Part shown: piece after piece, positions 1-8,012 of the stretch
How positions within the stretch are numbered: the first letter of the stretch is position 1
How the letters are laid out: the number at the start of each line of letters is the position of its first letter
From: Granulosicoccus sp045106855
Lineage (GTDB): Bacteria; Pseudomonadota; Gammaproteobacteria; Granulosicoccales; Granulosicoccaceae
Direction: 5' to 3'
DNA length: 64,000 bases
Assembly (NCBI GenBank): GCA_045106855.1
Contig: JBGCFI010000002.1
Location: 186,001 to 250,000 of the forward strand
Program-made: the position numbers and the translations under genes
Notes under the pieces: generated by a model
The model's database searches: none
Told to the model about the DNA's origin: nothing
The model's input: only the letters and a program-made list of their open reading frames with translations

Positions 1-618
1 CGTATGTGGCAGCTCAGTTCATCCGAGGAGGTGTGTTTACATGAGAACAAATCGACCGGTTCATTGTACAAAGCAGGCATTCTGCTTACCTTGTGTGGTG
101 GTGCGCTTATCAACGCATCGCACGCTATGGTATACACCTACGGCATTCTATTGTGGACACAGCAGGGAATGTCTGAATCAGTGGCTGGTATGGCCATTGG
201 TATCGGGGTGGTCGTCGAAGTGGCGCTAATGTGGTGGTTCAAGTCTCTCACACAGAATACCTCTGCACGAGTATGTCTGTTAGTTGCTGCAGCGTGTGGT
301 GTGGTGCGATGGTCGATGCTTGCCCTGGAGCCAAACTGGTCATTAGTGTTCTTCGCACAAGCGTTGCATGGCATTAGCTTCGGCATTACTTTCCTGGCTT
401 GTGCAAGTTTTATCTCAAGACGTGTTCCCGAGAGTTCGGCAGCGCGGGGTCAAGGCCTGTTAGCAACAATGAGTACCGCATGTATGGCAGCAGCCACTTT
501 CCTATGTGGCCAGTTATTTGAAACCTGGGGCAGTAACCTCTACTGGATGATGGGTGCGATGTGCGCCTTGGCCATCATGCTGGTGGTCTCTAGTTACCGG
601 TTTGGATTTACTGAATAA
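1..618 (+). CDS. MFS transporter, HcaT-like (C-terminal part; 5' end outside window)
   Basis: The frame is open from the first base, so the gene begins before the window; the ATG at 4 is probably internal. About 200 residues are visible with roughly five to six hydrophobic segments, enough for the C-terminal half of a 12-helix major facilitator. The stretch around residues 115-150 (QALHGISFG, then SRRVPESSAARGQGL) matches what I know of the MFS_1-like/HcaT group (phenylpropionate permease relatives). Substrate cannot be assigned. It converges on the esterase gene at 696 with about 77 bp between them and no clear terminator. Confidence 0.75.
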   Translation, partial: RMWQLSSSEEVCLHENKSTGSLYKAGILLTLCGGALINASHAMVYTYGILLWTQQGMSESVAGMAIGIGVVVEVALMWWFKSLTQNTSARVCLLVAAACGVVRWSMLALEPNWSLVFFAQALHGISFGITFLACASFISRRVPESSAARGQGLLATMSTACMAAATFLCGQLFETWGSNLYWMMGAMCALAIMLVVSSYRFGFTE

Positions 619-695
619 GAGTCTTGATACCGGGTGTATCTCAAGCGGGTCGCAACTGCTGTGCTTGCTCATTTACCGCGGTAGCGCCTGCATCG

Positions 696-1685
696 TTAAT
701 TGCTGTTGACTCTGGCTGAAAAAAATGTCCAGACTTCTTCAGCGAATTCAAGGTCAGCGTTCTGATTGCCTACTATTAATTTGTAAATTACACCGTATCG
801 CTCTTCGATACTCGGTTCAGTATGACCACCATTGACGACTTCATAGTGCTCAACCACGCTTTGATCCGCACCGTTAGTATATGAATATCGCGTAATCGTT
901 GAATCATCGCGTAGTGCTGAATCGGCAACATTGAAGATTGTCGGGGTGGTCGTCGTCTGATTTCGGTTAATCCAGTACGCGACTGTTTCATCAGTTGAAA
1001 ATACCTCGCCGCGATCAGACGCTACTTGTCCTCCTTCGTACGGTACCAGAGGGTCGGAGGTACCATTCATAAAGAGAATGGAAAGCGGTAGGTCAGATTC
1101 CGTGCAAGCCGAGTTGATGGGTCTGGATGTAACCATAACGGCCACGGCATCGAATTTCTCAGGCACTTCGTCGGCAAGACGCTGAACCATTTTTCCGCCA
1201 TTTGATGTTCCTACCGCAAAAATGTTTGCATCATTGGAGAGGTAGCGCGTCTGAATATCGTCAAGTAAGGCACTAACGAACGCCACGTCATCGGTTTCCG
1301 GGTTAGTCTGGATATCGGCACGACAATCATTCCAACCCTGTTTGCCGCTTGACCCCACGGCGCCATCAGGTACGACAAGAACGAGGTTTTCTCGTTCGGC
1401 AATAGTTAGCCAGACTTTGTAGGGTGCTTTCGTGTTGTCCCTACCTAGAATCTGGTCGCTACTGCCGGTATTACCGTGGAACAGGAAAACCAGAGATGCG
1501 TCTTCAGGACGGTTTGGAAGGATGAGGTGGTATCGTCTTGTTGTTTCCGCGACATTAATTGTCTGGTGCTCTAGAAAAACACTTCCGGAGTTTGTGCTGG
1601 AGTCGGGGCTGTTGTTTCCACTGCATGCAGAAATCAGTAACAGAATAAACAGGGATGTGGATAAATACTTCACTATTATCTTCAA
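696..1685 (-). CDS. Secreted esterase lipoprotein, LpqC / polyhydroxybutyrate depolymerase-like
   Basis: 329 residues. A lipoprotein signal peptide ends in ISAC with Cys21 as the likely lipidated residue, followed by a Ser/Asn-rich spacer. The body is an alpha/beta hydrolase: HGNTG oxyanion-type loop near 70, nucleophile elbow GTSNGG with Ser161, a candidate acid in NGTSDPLVPY near 210 and a candidate His in GGHTEP near 287. This pattern is that of the LpqC/PHB depolymerase/feruloyl esterase group (CE1-like). It should act at the cell envelope on an ester; the substrate is unknown. The start codon is TTG at 1685; I see no better ATG upstream of the signal peptide. Single gene, with the AraC gene upstream on the same strand. 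Confidence 0.75.
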   Translation of the reverse strand: MKIIVKYLSTSLFILLLISACSGNNSPDSSTNSGSVFLEHQTINVAETTRRYHLILPNRPEDASLVFLFHGNTGSSDQILGRDNTKAPYKVWLTIAERENLVLVVPDGAVGSSGKQGWNDCRADIQTNPETDDVAFVSALLDDIQTRYLSNDANIFAVGTSNGGKMVQRLADEVPEKFDAVAVMVTSRPINSACTESDLPLSILFMNGTSDPLVPYEGGQVASDRGEVFSTDETVAYWINRNQTTTTPTIFNVADSALRDDSTITRYSYTNGADQSVVEHYEVVNGGHTEPSIEERYGVIYKLIVGNQNADLEFAEEVWTFFSARVNSN

Positions 1686-1775
1686 GCTTTACGCTCGTGC
1701 CTGATGCTGAGTATGTCGCCATAAAAGCATAGATACGCAGTTGATCGCAACCGGTTGTTGACGGCTCGGGGCAAG

Positions 1776-2738
1776 TCAACAGATTTCAGATTCACCCTGA
1801 CGTCGCCACTGAGATGGTGTGCAGCCGAATTGTTTTAAGAACAATTTGCTAAAGGAGGGCATACTCCGGTAACCGCACTCGTGGGCGATCTCTTGTATGG
1901 AAAGTTTGCTTTCAAGGAGTCGGCGCGCCGCTAGAGCCTGTCTCTGGGTGCCAATGTAGGCTTTCGGAGAGATACCCACACTCGCCTTGAACAAGGCTGC
2001 AAAACGTGAAGGTGATAGCGCTACCAGTTGCGCAAGCTGATCTATAGTGATTGATTCAGTTAAATTATCGTGAATGTAGCTGATAGCAGGGCCAATTCTG
2101 CTGTCTCGAATTGCGCTTAACCAGCCTGGAGAGTCGGTATGCTGCATTTCGGTATAAAGGCGAATGGATTCTGCATACATCAGTTCAAGAACACGTTCCA
2201 GCATGTAGGACTGGGCCTGACGATTCTTTGAGAGCTCATCCTTAAGCATGGCATGCAGTTGCTGCATTGTATGTGAACTATCAGATCCAAAGACATCGAT
2301 AAGGACAAAGTCGGGCAATGCCATGATCATCGGATTATGCTTTGTGTTGCGCAACATGAATACGCCGCAGACAACTTCCGTATTCCCTGTTTCTGATGCC
2401 GGGGAATGGAATGAGCCTCCCGACATGACCTCTTCAAAGCTTCGGGTCTGACGAGCCTCGCCACTTCCCATGACATGGCCCTGTCCATTGGCGCACATCA
2501 CCATCTGGTTGGATTGTACGGTGATCGATTTTCCTTTGGCCGTGATCAAATCAAAGTGGCCTCGATGTGCAATGTGAAAAGGTACGACGGTAACGTCATC
2601 GCTGACGCCGAGGTAGGGTCGCAGTGTATTACCCCGGGGCACACGGATAGACCATGGAATCGGGTGCGCCTGACTGAGTACTATAGCCCCAGATACACGG
2701 AGCTCACCGAGTATGGTACTTAGCGCTGATCCTTTCAT
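1776..2738 (-). CDS. AraC-family regulator with N-terminal cupin domain
   Basis: 320 residues. The first 200 or so fit an AraC_N/cupin_6-type sensory domain, and residues about 215-315 hold two helix-turn-helix motifs of the AraC/XylS type (SITIDQLAQLVALSPSRFAALFK, then IQEIAHECGYRSMPSFSKLF). Regulators with this architecture usually control an adjacent oxidoreductase or stress gene. Here the divergent neighbour, about 100 bp away, is an exported cupin protein, which is the likely target. The inducer is unknown. Start ATG at 2738. Confidence 0.85.
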   Translation of the reverse strand: MKGSALSTILGELRVSGAIVLSQAHPIPWSIRVPRGNTLRPYLGVSDDVTVVPFHIAHRGHFDLITAKGKSITVQSNQMVMCANGQGHVMGSGEARQTRSFEEVMSGGSFHSPASETGNTEVVCGVFMLRNTKHNPMIMALPDFVLIDVFGSDSSHTMQQLHAMLKDELSKNRQAQSYMLERVLELMYAESIRLYTEMQHTDSPGWLSAIRDSRIGPAISYIHDNLTESITIDQLAQLVALSPSRFAALFKASVGISPKAYIGTQRQALAARRLLESKLSIQEIAHECGYRSMPSFSKLFLKQFGCTPSQWRRQGESEIC

Positions 2739-2843
2739 AGTTAGTTGATTGGGATAACTGAAAAGGTGTTTAGATTATTCTAATGACTCATGGCTACTTG
2801 TAAAGTTCTGTTTCAATCAAAAAAGAGCCAAGAGAAAAAAGTC

Positions 2844-3296
2844 ATGAAAGCATCTACCAAGAAGCCTATTATTCCCCTGCTAATTCTTGCCGCTGTCAAC
2901 AGTGTTCTTTCTGTGTCTGTATTAGCAGACGAAAACAGACCGGCCTCGCACACAGCGGCGACTGAACTATTGTGGGTAGATTCAGGATTCGGGCCGCAAG
3001 TATCTCCTGTATTTGGCCAGTTGTCCAAAGGAGGACATGTCACATTTGTGAAGTTCGCCGCGGGGATGACCACACCCTTGCATAAACATACGCATGATTA
3101 TACTGGAGTTGTAATTACGGGTATATCCATGCACTGGGAGCCGGGCAGACCGGAAACCAAAAAGCAACTATCTGCGGGTGCTCATTGGTTTATGCCCGCG
3201 AACGTGGAACATGTGAGCGAGTGTTTGCCAGGTGTTGAATGCATTATGGCGCTCTACCAGAATGATTTTATGGATTTTATTCCGGCTAAGAAATAG
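2844..3296 (+). CDS. Exported cupin-domain protein
   Basis: I start at the ATG at 2844 rather than at 2790: it follows an A/G-rich stretch and begins a normal signal peptide (MKASTKKP, hydrophobic core, cleavage near VLADEN). The mature part of about 125 residues is one small beta-barrel cupin with the metal-type motif HKHTHDYTGVVITG and a later His in the ANVEHV segment. Two Cys (SECLPGVEC) could form a disulfide in the periplasm. Enzymatic role unknown; similar exported cupins are often annotated only by fold. Divergent from the AraC gene at 1776-2738, which may regulate it. Confidence 0.7.
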   Translation: MKASTKKPIIPLLILAAVNSVLSVSVLADENRPASHTAATELLWVDSGFGPQVSPVFGQLSKGGHVTFVKFAAGMTTPLHKHTHDYTGVVITGISMHWEPGRPETKKQLSAGAHWFMPANVEHVSECLPGVECIMALYQNDFMDFIPAKK

Positions 3297-3393
3297 CGTA
3301 AATCCTTAATAGCTAAATGCTGTTGTTCATGGTCTTAGCTTAATTGCCAGTTTCCTCGTTGATTGTGTAAAACATAAATTCCGAGAATATTCT

Positions 3394-3819
3394 ATGCAAC
3401 GAAATATCATGTTGGTTCTTACATTGATGCTAGCGGGTAGAGCGATGACACTGATATTTATTCACAGGGTGGGTGATGGATATAGGGGAGATCCGCCCAA
3501 TGCCTGGTTAATGCCACTTCTTGGTGATGCTATCATTGGCATTACGGCGTTATTTGTCGCTTATCTTATTGTGAAAAAGACAGGGTTATGGGTTTGGACG
3601 TCTATCGTTGTCTGGAATGTAGTGGCGATTTGGGATGCACTTTCCGCGTACGTAGTTTACGTTAGTAACCCGTGGCCTGAGTTTTTTATGATAAGGATAT
3701 TTGGACCGGGAATGTTTTTTGCCGCATCGTTTTTGCACGTAATGATTATAGTATTAGCTTGCAGAAGCGATGTTCGTCAGTTCTATCTTAGACAATGCAG
3801 TTGCGCGAAATGTGTGTAA
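3394..3819 (+). CDS. Small membrane protein of unknown function
   Basis: 141 residues with about four hydrophobic segments: MLVLTLMLAGRAMTLIF, a second from LLGDAIIGITALFVAYLIV, a third around WTSIVVWNVVAIWDAL, and a fourth ahead of a short Cys-containing tail. It reads as a four-helix inner-membrane protein. I do not recognise the family. It follows the cupin gene by 97 bp on the same strand and may be co-transcribed with it. The short C-terminal tail has Cys-Ser-Cys-Ala-Lys-Cys, which could be a metal or redox site. Confidence 0.6.
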   Translation: MQRNIMLVLTLMLAGRAMTLIFIHRVGDGYRGDPPNAWLMPLLGDAIIGITALFVAYLIVKKTGLWVWTSIVVWNVVAIWDALSAYVVYVSNPWPEFFMIRIFGPGMFFAASFLHVMIIVLACRSDVRQFYLRQCSCAKCV

Positions 3820-3917
3820 TACAGTGAAGGCGCACATTTTTAACGGGCTGTGAAGCTACAGATTTTTAAAGAGCCGGCAATATCGATACGCGATCAATTA
3901 CATACTCTGTGGGTTGC

Positions 3918-4703
3918 TTACGCACCGAGATCTGGAAAGCGTGAATTGACGATATGGTTGCCTGACGTATCGAGCGTATGAATCAAATATGAAAACGGTT
4001 CTTTGACAGGTTCCAGCGCCCAATCTCCAAAAGGATATTTCCCATCGTACTGAGATGCAGGACTTCCGGCTATATAGCAATTAGCACCATTCCAAAGCGC
4101 CTGATAGGGTCGATGTACGTGTCCACATAGAATCGTGATATCAGAATTTGAACCTGCTATTTCATTTGAAAATGTTGAATGCCCTTCAAGCGTACAAAGA
4201 CTATCGAACTCGCTCAGACCTGTAGGAAATGGCGGGTGGTGGATCATTATGACGGAGTGAGCAAAGTGATTTTGTCGTATGTGGCTTGAAAACCAGGAGA
4301 GCTGCACTTCAGATAATTGGCCCGTGTCCTTACCTTCAATAAGCGTATCGAGCCCGATGATCTGTGTATCACCAAGTTCAATATGAAAATCCAGAGGACC
4401 GCTGTTTGCTAGCGGCAAAAATGATGAATATACGTTACGCATAGGTTCACGTTGGTCGTGATTTCCCGGTATCAGATAGACAGGGATGCTAAATGCCTCT
4501 AGCAGGGACTTGAGTCTCTGGTAGGAGGCGCTATCACCAGCCTCGGCAATATCCCCTGTGATTGCGACAAAATCCAGATATTTCTCTAGATTTTTTAGTT
4601 CAGCAATCAGTTTGTCGATAGCCTCGACCAAATCAGTTCTTAGTGAGGGAAATTCTTCCGGGTTACAGGTGTAATGAAAATCTGATACGTGTGCAAAACG
4701 CAT
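3918..4703 (-). CDS. Calcineurin-like metallophosphoesterase, CpdA-like
   Basis: About 261 residues from the ATG at 4703, which is preceded by AGGGA at good spacing. The longer frame to 4778 adds 25 residues without homology and is not used. All metal-binding blocks of the class III phosphodiesterase fold are present in order: DFH near residue 8, TGDI near 50, GNHD near 80, MIHHPP near 160 and CGHVH near 190. CpdA-type enzymes hydrolyse cyclic AMP in the cytoplasm, but close relatives act on other phosphodiesters, so cAMP is only the leading guess. It stands alone on the minus strand. Confidence 0.8.
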   Translation of the reverse strand: MRFAHVSDFHYTCNPEEFPSLRTDLVEAIDKLIAELKNLEKYLDFVAITGDIAEAGDSASYQRLKSLLEAFSIPVYLIPGNHDQREPMRNVYSSFLPLANSGPLDFHIELGDTQIIGLDTLIEGKDTGQLSEVQLSWFSSHIRQNHFAHSVIMIHHPPFPTGLSEFDSLCTLEGHSTFSNEIAGSNSDITILCGHVHRPYQALWNGANCYIAGSPASQYDGKYPFGDWALEPVKEPFSYLIHTLDTSGNHIVNSRFPDLGA

Positions 4704-5205
4704 AATGATCCCTGGGTGAAATATGCTTGAACGGCTTGAGTCAGTTAAAAACGACGTTTTCAAGTTGGTTGTAATCATACTCTATACGCAGGTTTGCTGA
4801 TCTCCAGATAGATTTCATCTGGTTGTGTAACAAATCCTCGTGGCCACATTACAAGTAATGTAGCGACTACTTATCACACAACCGCTGTAACCGATCCAGC
4901 AATAAACTGGATAGAGCAGCAGCAAGCGCCAGGGTTCATGTGGCTGGCCTACGTTTGCCCGCATTATCCCGTTCATTTGCCTACTGATTATCTATTCCCG
5001 CGATTACTTTGTGGTGATGGCGAACCGAGGGCATTGTTTTCGTCTGATAGAAATACTGTCTCACCACTTGCCGGGTTTGTGGCTGATGGTTTTCCTGTTT
5101 TCGGCAGCTACATCGATGAAACGATAGTGTGAGAGAGGCGACGTCAAGCTCTCGTTTAAAAGCCGGAGCCAGGCCATCTGACGTAAAGCAGCTCAATGCA
5201 CCCCT
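4704..5205. other. Intergenic region with two inverted repeats
   Basis: No credible gene. A short plus-strand frame at 4938-5132 has no recognisable protein character. There are two dyads. CCAGAT/ATCTGG at 4804-4822 has a 7-base loop. A 16-bp near-palindrome, ACATTAC-AA-GTAATGT, lies at 4846-4861. Both lie upstream of the phosphoesterase gene and downstream of the GlxA-like regulator, so one could be an operator and the other part of a terminator. Confidence 0.4.
4846..4861. promoter_or_regulatory. Palindromic operator candidate
   Basis: ACATTAC, two bases, GTAATGT: a perfect 7-bp inverted repeat. It lies about 143 bp upstream of the phosphoesterase start and in the trailing region of the regulator gene at 5206. 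The size fits a dimeric repressor site; no binding protein is known. Confidence 0.3.
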
Positions 5206-6171
5206 TCAATCAATGAGTTGCGATAAGGACTGACGCAGTGATTTAGGAGCACATCCAAAGCGCTTGCTAAATACACGACTAAAGTGTGCACCACTGATAA
5301 ATCCGCAACTATCAGCAATACGGCCTATGGGATCCTGACTTTGTCGAAGCATTTCATGTGCTCGTGCCAATCTCATTTCAAGATAATACCTGGCCGGGCT
5401 TGTATTGTAATATCTTTGAAAAAGACGCTCCATGGCGCGCGTGGACATTCCCAGGTGTGCGGCGATTTCGCAGCGTTTCAAAGGTTCATCCATATTGTTT
5501 CGCATCAACTGGATTGCGCGTTGCAGTTTTTCGGGCACGGGTATGGCTATGTCGCCGGCATAACCCGTTTCAGGTTCCGGAGCCTGGCTTGTGTCAGCTC
5601 TGAGAATGTTGCGAATGGCATTAACCGTGTCAATGCTATCCATGCGTTGGATAAGTTGCAGCATGAGGTCGAAGCTACTGTTAGGACCAGCAGCTGACAT
5701 TCGAGATCGATCCACAATCAGAGCTTCCGGCCTTACGAACATGGTCGGAAAGTGTTTATTTGCATAGTGGCGACTATCTGGGTGCAGGGCACAGGAAAAA
5801 TGATCCATCAGTTGTGCATGGGCAAGCGCGATGCATCCATTCCATATGCCACCTAACGTGACTTTTGCCCGATCAGCTTCGATCAGAAACCGGCTGGTTC
5901 TTTTGTTTTCAGTTAGTGAGCATCGAAAACCACCGCAGACAACGGTTATATCGGTCGAAGTGGGGTCTGCGTTTTTAAGATGATAGTCTGCAGTTATCCG
6001 GATGCCCAGATCGCTGACTACCGGAGTTTGTGTCAGGCCAATGGTCTCAAACGCAAAGCGACGCTCGCCGAGCACCAGATTGGCGGTGGTCAACGCGTCG
6101 GCTGCCGCGGTGAAGGCGAGCAGGGAAAAATGAGGCTGGAGGATGAACTGCACCGTAAGAGCGTCTTGCAT
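5206..6171 (-). CDS. GlxA-family AraC-type regulator, GbdR/CdhR-like
   Basis: 321 residues. Residues about 8-180 form a DJ-1/PfpI (class I glutamine amidotransferase-like) domain and 220-315 an AraC helix-turn-helix pair (CEIAAHLGMSTRAMERLFQRYY and IADSCGFISGAHFSRVF). This architecture is typical of GbdR, CdhR and ArgR-like activators of betaine, carnitine and amino-acid catabolism. It is divergent from soxB with about 140 bp between them, so it is very likely the activator of the sarcosine oxidase operon, sensing dimethylglycine, glycine betaine or a related compound. The assignment as GbdR itself is inference from context. Confidence 0.8.
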   Translation of the reverse strand: MQDALTVQFILQPHFSLLAFTAAADALTTANLVLGERRFAFETIGLTQTPVVSDLGIRITADYHLKNADPTSTDITVVCGGFRCSLTENKRTSRFLIEADRAKVTLGGIWNGCIALAHAQLMDHFSCALHPDSRHYANKHFPTMFVRPEALIVDRSRMSAAGPNSSFDLMLQLIQRMDSIDTVNAIRNILRADTSQAPEPETGYAGDIAIPVPEKLQRAIQLMRNNMDEPLKRCEIAAHLGMSTRAMERLFQRYYNTSPARYYLEMRLARAHEMLRQSQDPIGRIADSCGFISGAHFSRVFSKRFGCAPKSLRQSLSQLID

Positions 6172-6241
6172 GGGTTAGTTTTTACGTAAATAATGTCGCA
6201 TTTAGCCATAAACGACGTTATTAGGCAAAAAATGTACGTTT

Positions 6242-6265
6242 GTAGTCACAATTGTGAGCGACTAC
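6242..6265. promoter_or_regulatory. Dyad in the regulator/soxB intergenic region
   Basis: GTAGTC and GACTAC flank the palindrome TCACAATTGTGA (6246-6257) in a 24-base element, 48 bp before the soxB start. The site is in the right place for an activator or operator controlling soxBDAG and the divergent regulator. The inner TCACAATTGTGA also loosely resembles a CRP-type half-site pair with short spacing, so catabolite control is an alternative. Confidence 0.4.
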
Positions 6266-6313
6266 GGCACCACAATAGGCTCACCTTAATTTCCAGCCGT
6301 CAGCAGCCTTCGT

Positions 6314-7567
6314 ATGAGTCGATTTTCCGGATTTGGCCTGATCAAACAGGCGTATAGGCACCAGGAACACTGGCAAAGAATGTGGCGCAATCCTGTGCCA
6401 AAAAAACACTACGACATCGTGATTGTGGGTGGTGGTGGGCACGGTCTGGCCACAGCGTTCTATCTGGCAAAGTTACATGACAAGGTCAATATCGCTGTTA
6501 TCGAAAAGGGCTGGATAGGTGGTGGGAATACTGGTCGAAATACGACGATTGTCCGCTCTAATTATCTATGGGATGAAGCGGCGCATTTGTATGAACATGC
6601 CATGAAGTTATGGGAAGGCCTATCCCAGGAATTGAACTACAACGTCATGTTCTCTCAACGTGGTGTCATGAATCTGGGTCATACGCTGCAGGATATGCGT
6701 GACATTCAAAGGCGTGTGAATGCAAACCGGCTAAACGGGATAGACGGAGAAGTGCTGGATGCTCAGCAGTGCGCCGAGATCGTACCGATCATGGATTGTT
6801 CTGGCAGTACCCGTTATCCGGTACTCGGCGCTTCCTGGCAACCCCGCGCAGGCGTTGCGCGTCACGATGCAGTGGCCTGGGGTTTTGCCCGCGGTGCTGA
6901 CAGTTATGGCGTAGATATTATTCAACAAACTGAGGTAACCAATATCATTGTCGAAGATGGCGCTGCGGTGGGAGTTGATACAAAGCAACACGGAGTCATC
7001 AAGGCTGATCGAATAGGCTGTGTGGCTGCCGGTAACTCTGGTGTGCTGGCAGGGTATGCTGGTTTCGAGCTCCCCATAGAATCACATCCGCTGCAGGCCT
7101 ATGTATCAGAACCGATCAAACCCATACTTGATACCGTGGTTATGTCAAATGCGGTGCATGGATATATGTCTCAATCGGACAAAGGTGATCTTGTGATTGG
7201 TGCTGGCATTGATGGTTATGTGGGCTATGGCCAACGCGGCTCATTCCCGGTTATCGAGCATACGATGCATGCGATCCTCGAATTGTTTCCACAAGTGTCA
7301 CGCGTACACATGAATCGTCAGTGGGGTGGCATTGTGGATACAACACCTGATGCCTGTCCGGTCATTTCCAAGACGCCTGTCGAAAATCTGTTTTTCAATT
7401 GTGGATGGGGGACTGGTGGATTCAAGGCGACTCCGGGTTCAGGTCATGTGTTTGCCGATCTTCTTGCTAACGGAGAACCCAACGAACTCGCCAGACCGTT
7501 CAATTACTGGCGTTTTCATGATGGCTCTCTTATTGACGAACATGGAGCTGCAGGCGTAGCTCATTAA
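6314..7567 (+). CDS. soxB: Sarcosine oxidase, beta subunit
   Basis: 417 residues, the usual length. The N-terminus (SGFGLIKQAYRHQEHW, MWRNP) is typical of the family, and the FAD-binding loop GGGGHG is at 39-44. The RHDAVAWG block near 183-190 carries the His (about 184) that in characterised SoxB is the covalent FMN attachment site. The beta subunit holds the sarcosine site and oxidises N-methylglycine to glycine plus a one-carbon unit passed to tetrahydrofolate. First gene of soxBDAG, divergent from the GlxA-like regulator. No strong Shine-Dalgarno is visible before the ATG at 6314. Confidence 0.95.
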   Translation: MSRFSGFGLIKQAYRHQEHWQRMWRNPVPKKHYDIVIVGGGGHGLATAFYLAKLHDKVNIAVIEKGWIGGGNTGRNTTIVRSNYLWDEAAHLYEHAMKLWEGLSQELNYNVMFSQRGVMNLGHTLQDMRDIQRRVNANRLNGIDGEVLDAQQCAEIVPIMDCSGSTRYPVLGASWQPRAGVARHDAVAWGFARGADSYGVDIIQQTEVTNIIVEDGAAVGVDTKQHGVIKADRIGCVAAGNSGVLAGYAGFELPIESHPLQAYVSEPIKPILDTVVMSNAVHGYMSQSDKGDLVIGAGIDGYVGYGQRGSFPVIEHTMHAILELFPQVSRVHMNRQWGGIVDTTPDACPVISKTPVENLFFNCGWGTGGFKATPGSGHVFADLLANGEPNELARPFNYWRFHDGSLIDEHGAAGVAH

Positions 7568-7658
7568 TCAACAGTACATCTTCAGTCGCGTTTCAACACG
7601 CGATCGAAAAAGTGCTTTTGCCAATCTAATTTAGTAATTACCTACGGTTACATCTATC

Positions 7659-8012
7659 ATGTTTCTGATTCATTGCCCGTACTGCGAAGAGCATCGTGAA
7701 GAAGACGAGTTTCATGCAGCCGGTCAGGCGCATATGCCAAGGCCGCTAGATCCTGATTCAATGACGGATGAACAATGGGCCAATTACCTGTATTTCCGTA
7801 AAAATCCACGCGGTGAACATCGTGAGCTGTGGGTACATTCGGCTGGCTGCGGTAAGTACTTTAACGTATCGCGTAATACACAGACTTACGAAATCTACCA
7901 GACATACAAGGCAGGCACGTTTCTCGATCCAGATCCTGACCGATTGATGAGTACCAGCGGGTCAATACTTAACTACCGCACAGCGTCCAAAGATCCGGGC
8001 AAATCATCATGA
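7659..8012 (+). CDS. soxD: Sarcosine oxidase, delta subunit
   Basis: 117 residues, as expected for SoxD. It opens with HCPYC (Cys6, Cys9), followed by a His-containing block and later HSAGCGKYF. These supply the Cys/His ligands of the structural zinc of the delta subunit. The conserved phrase ending in the NVSRNT segment is characteristic. It lies 91 bp after soxB and overlaps soxA by four bases (ATGA at 8009-8012), so SoxD and SoxA are translationally coupled. Confidence 0.95.
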   Translation: MFLIHCPYCEEHREEDEFHAAGQAHMPRPLDPDSMTDEQWANYLYFRKNPRGEHRELWVHSAGCGKYFNVSRNTQTYEIYQTYKAGTFLDPDPDRLMSTSGSILNYRTASKDPGKSS

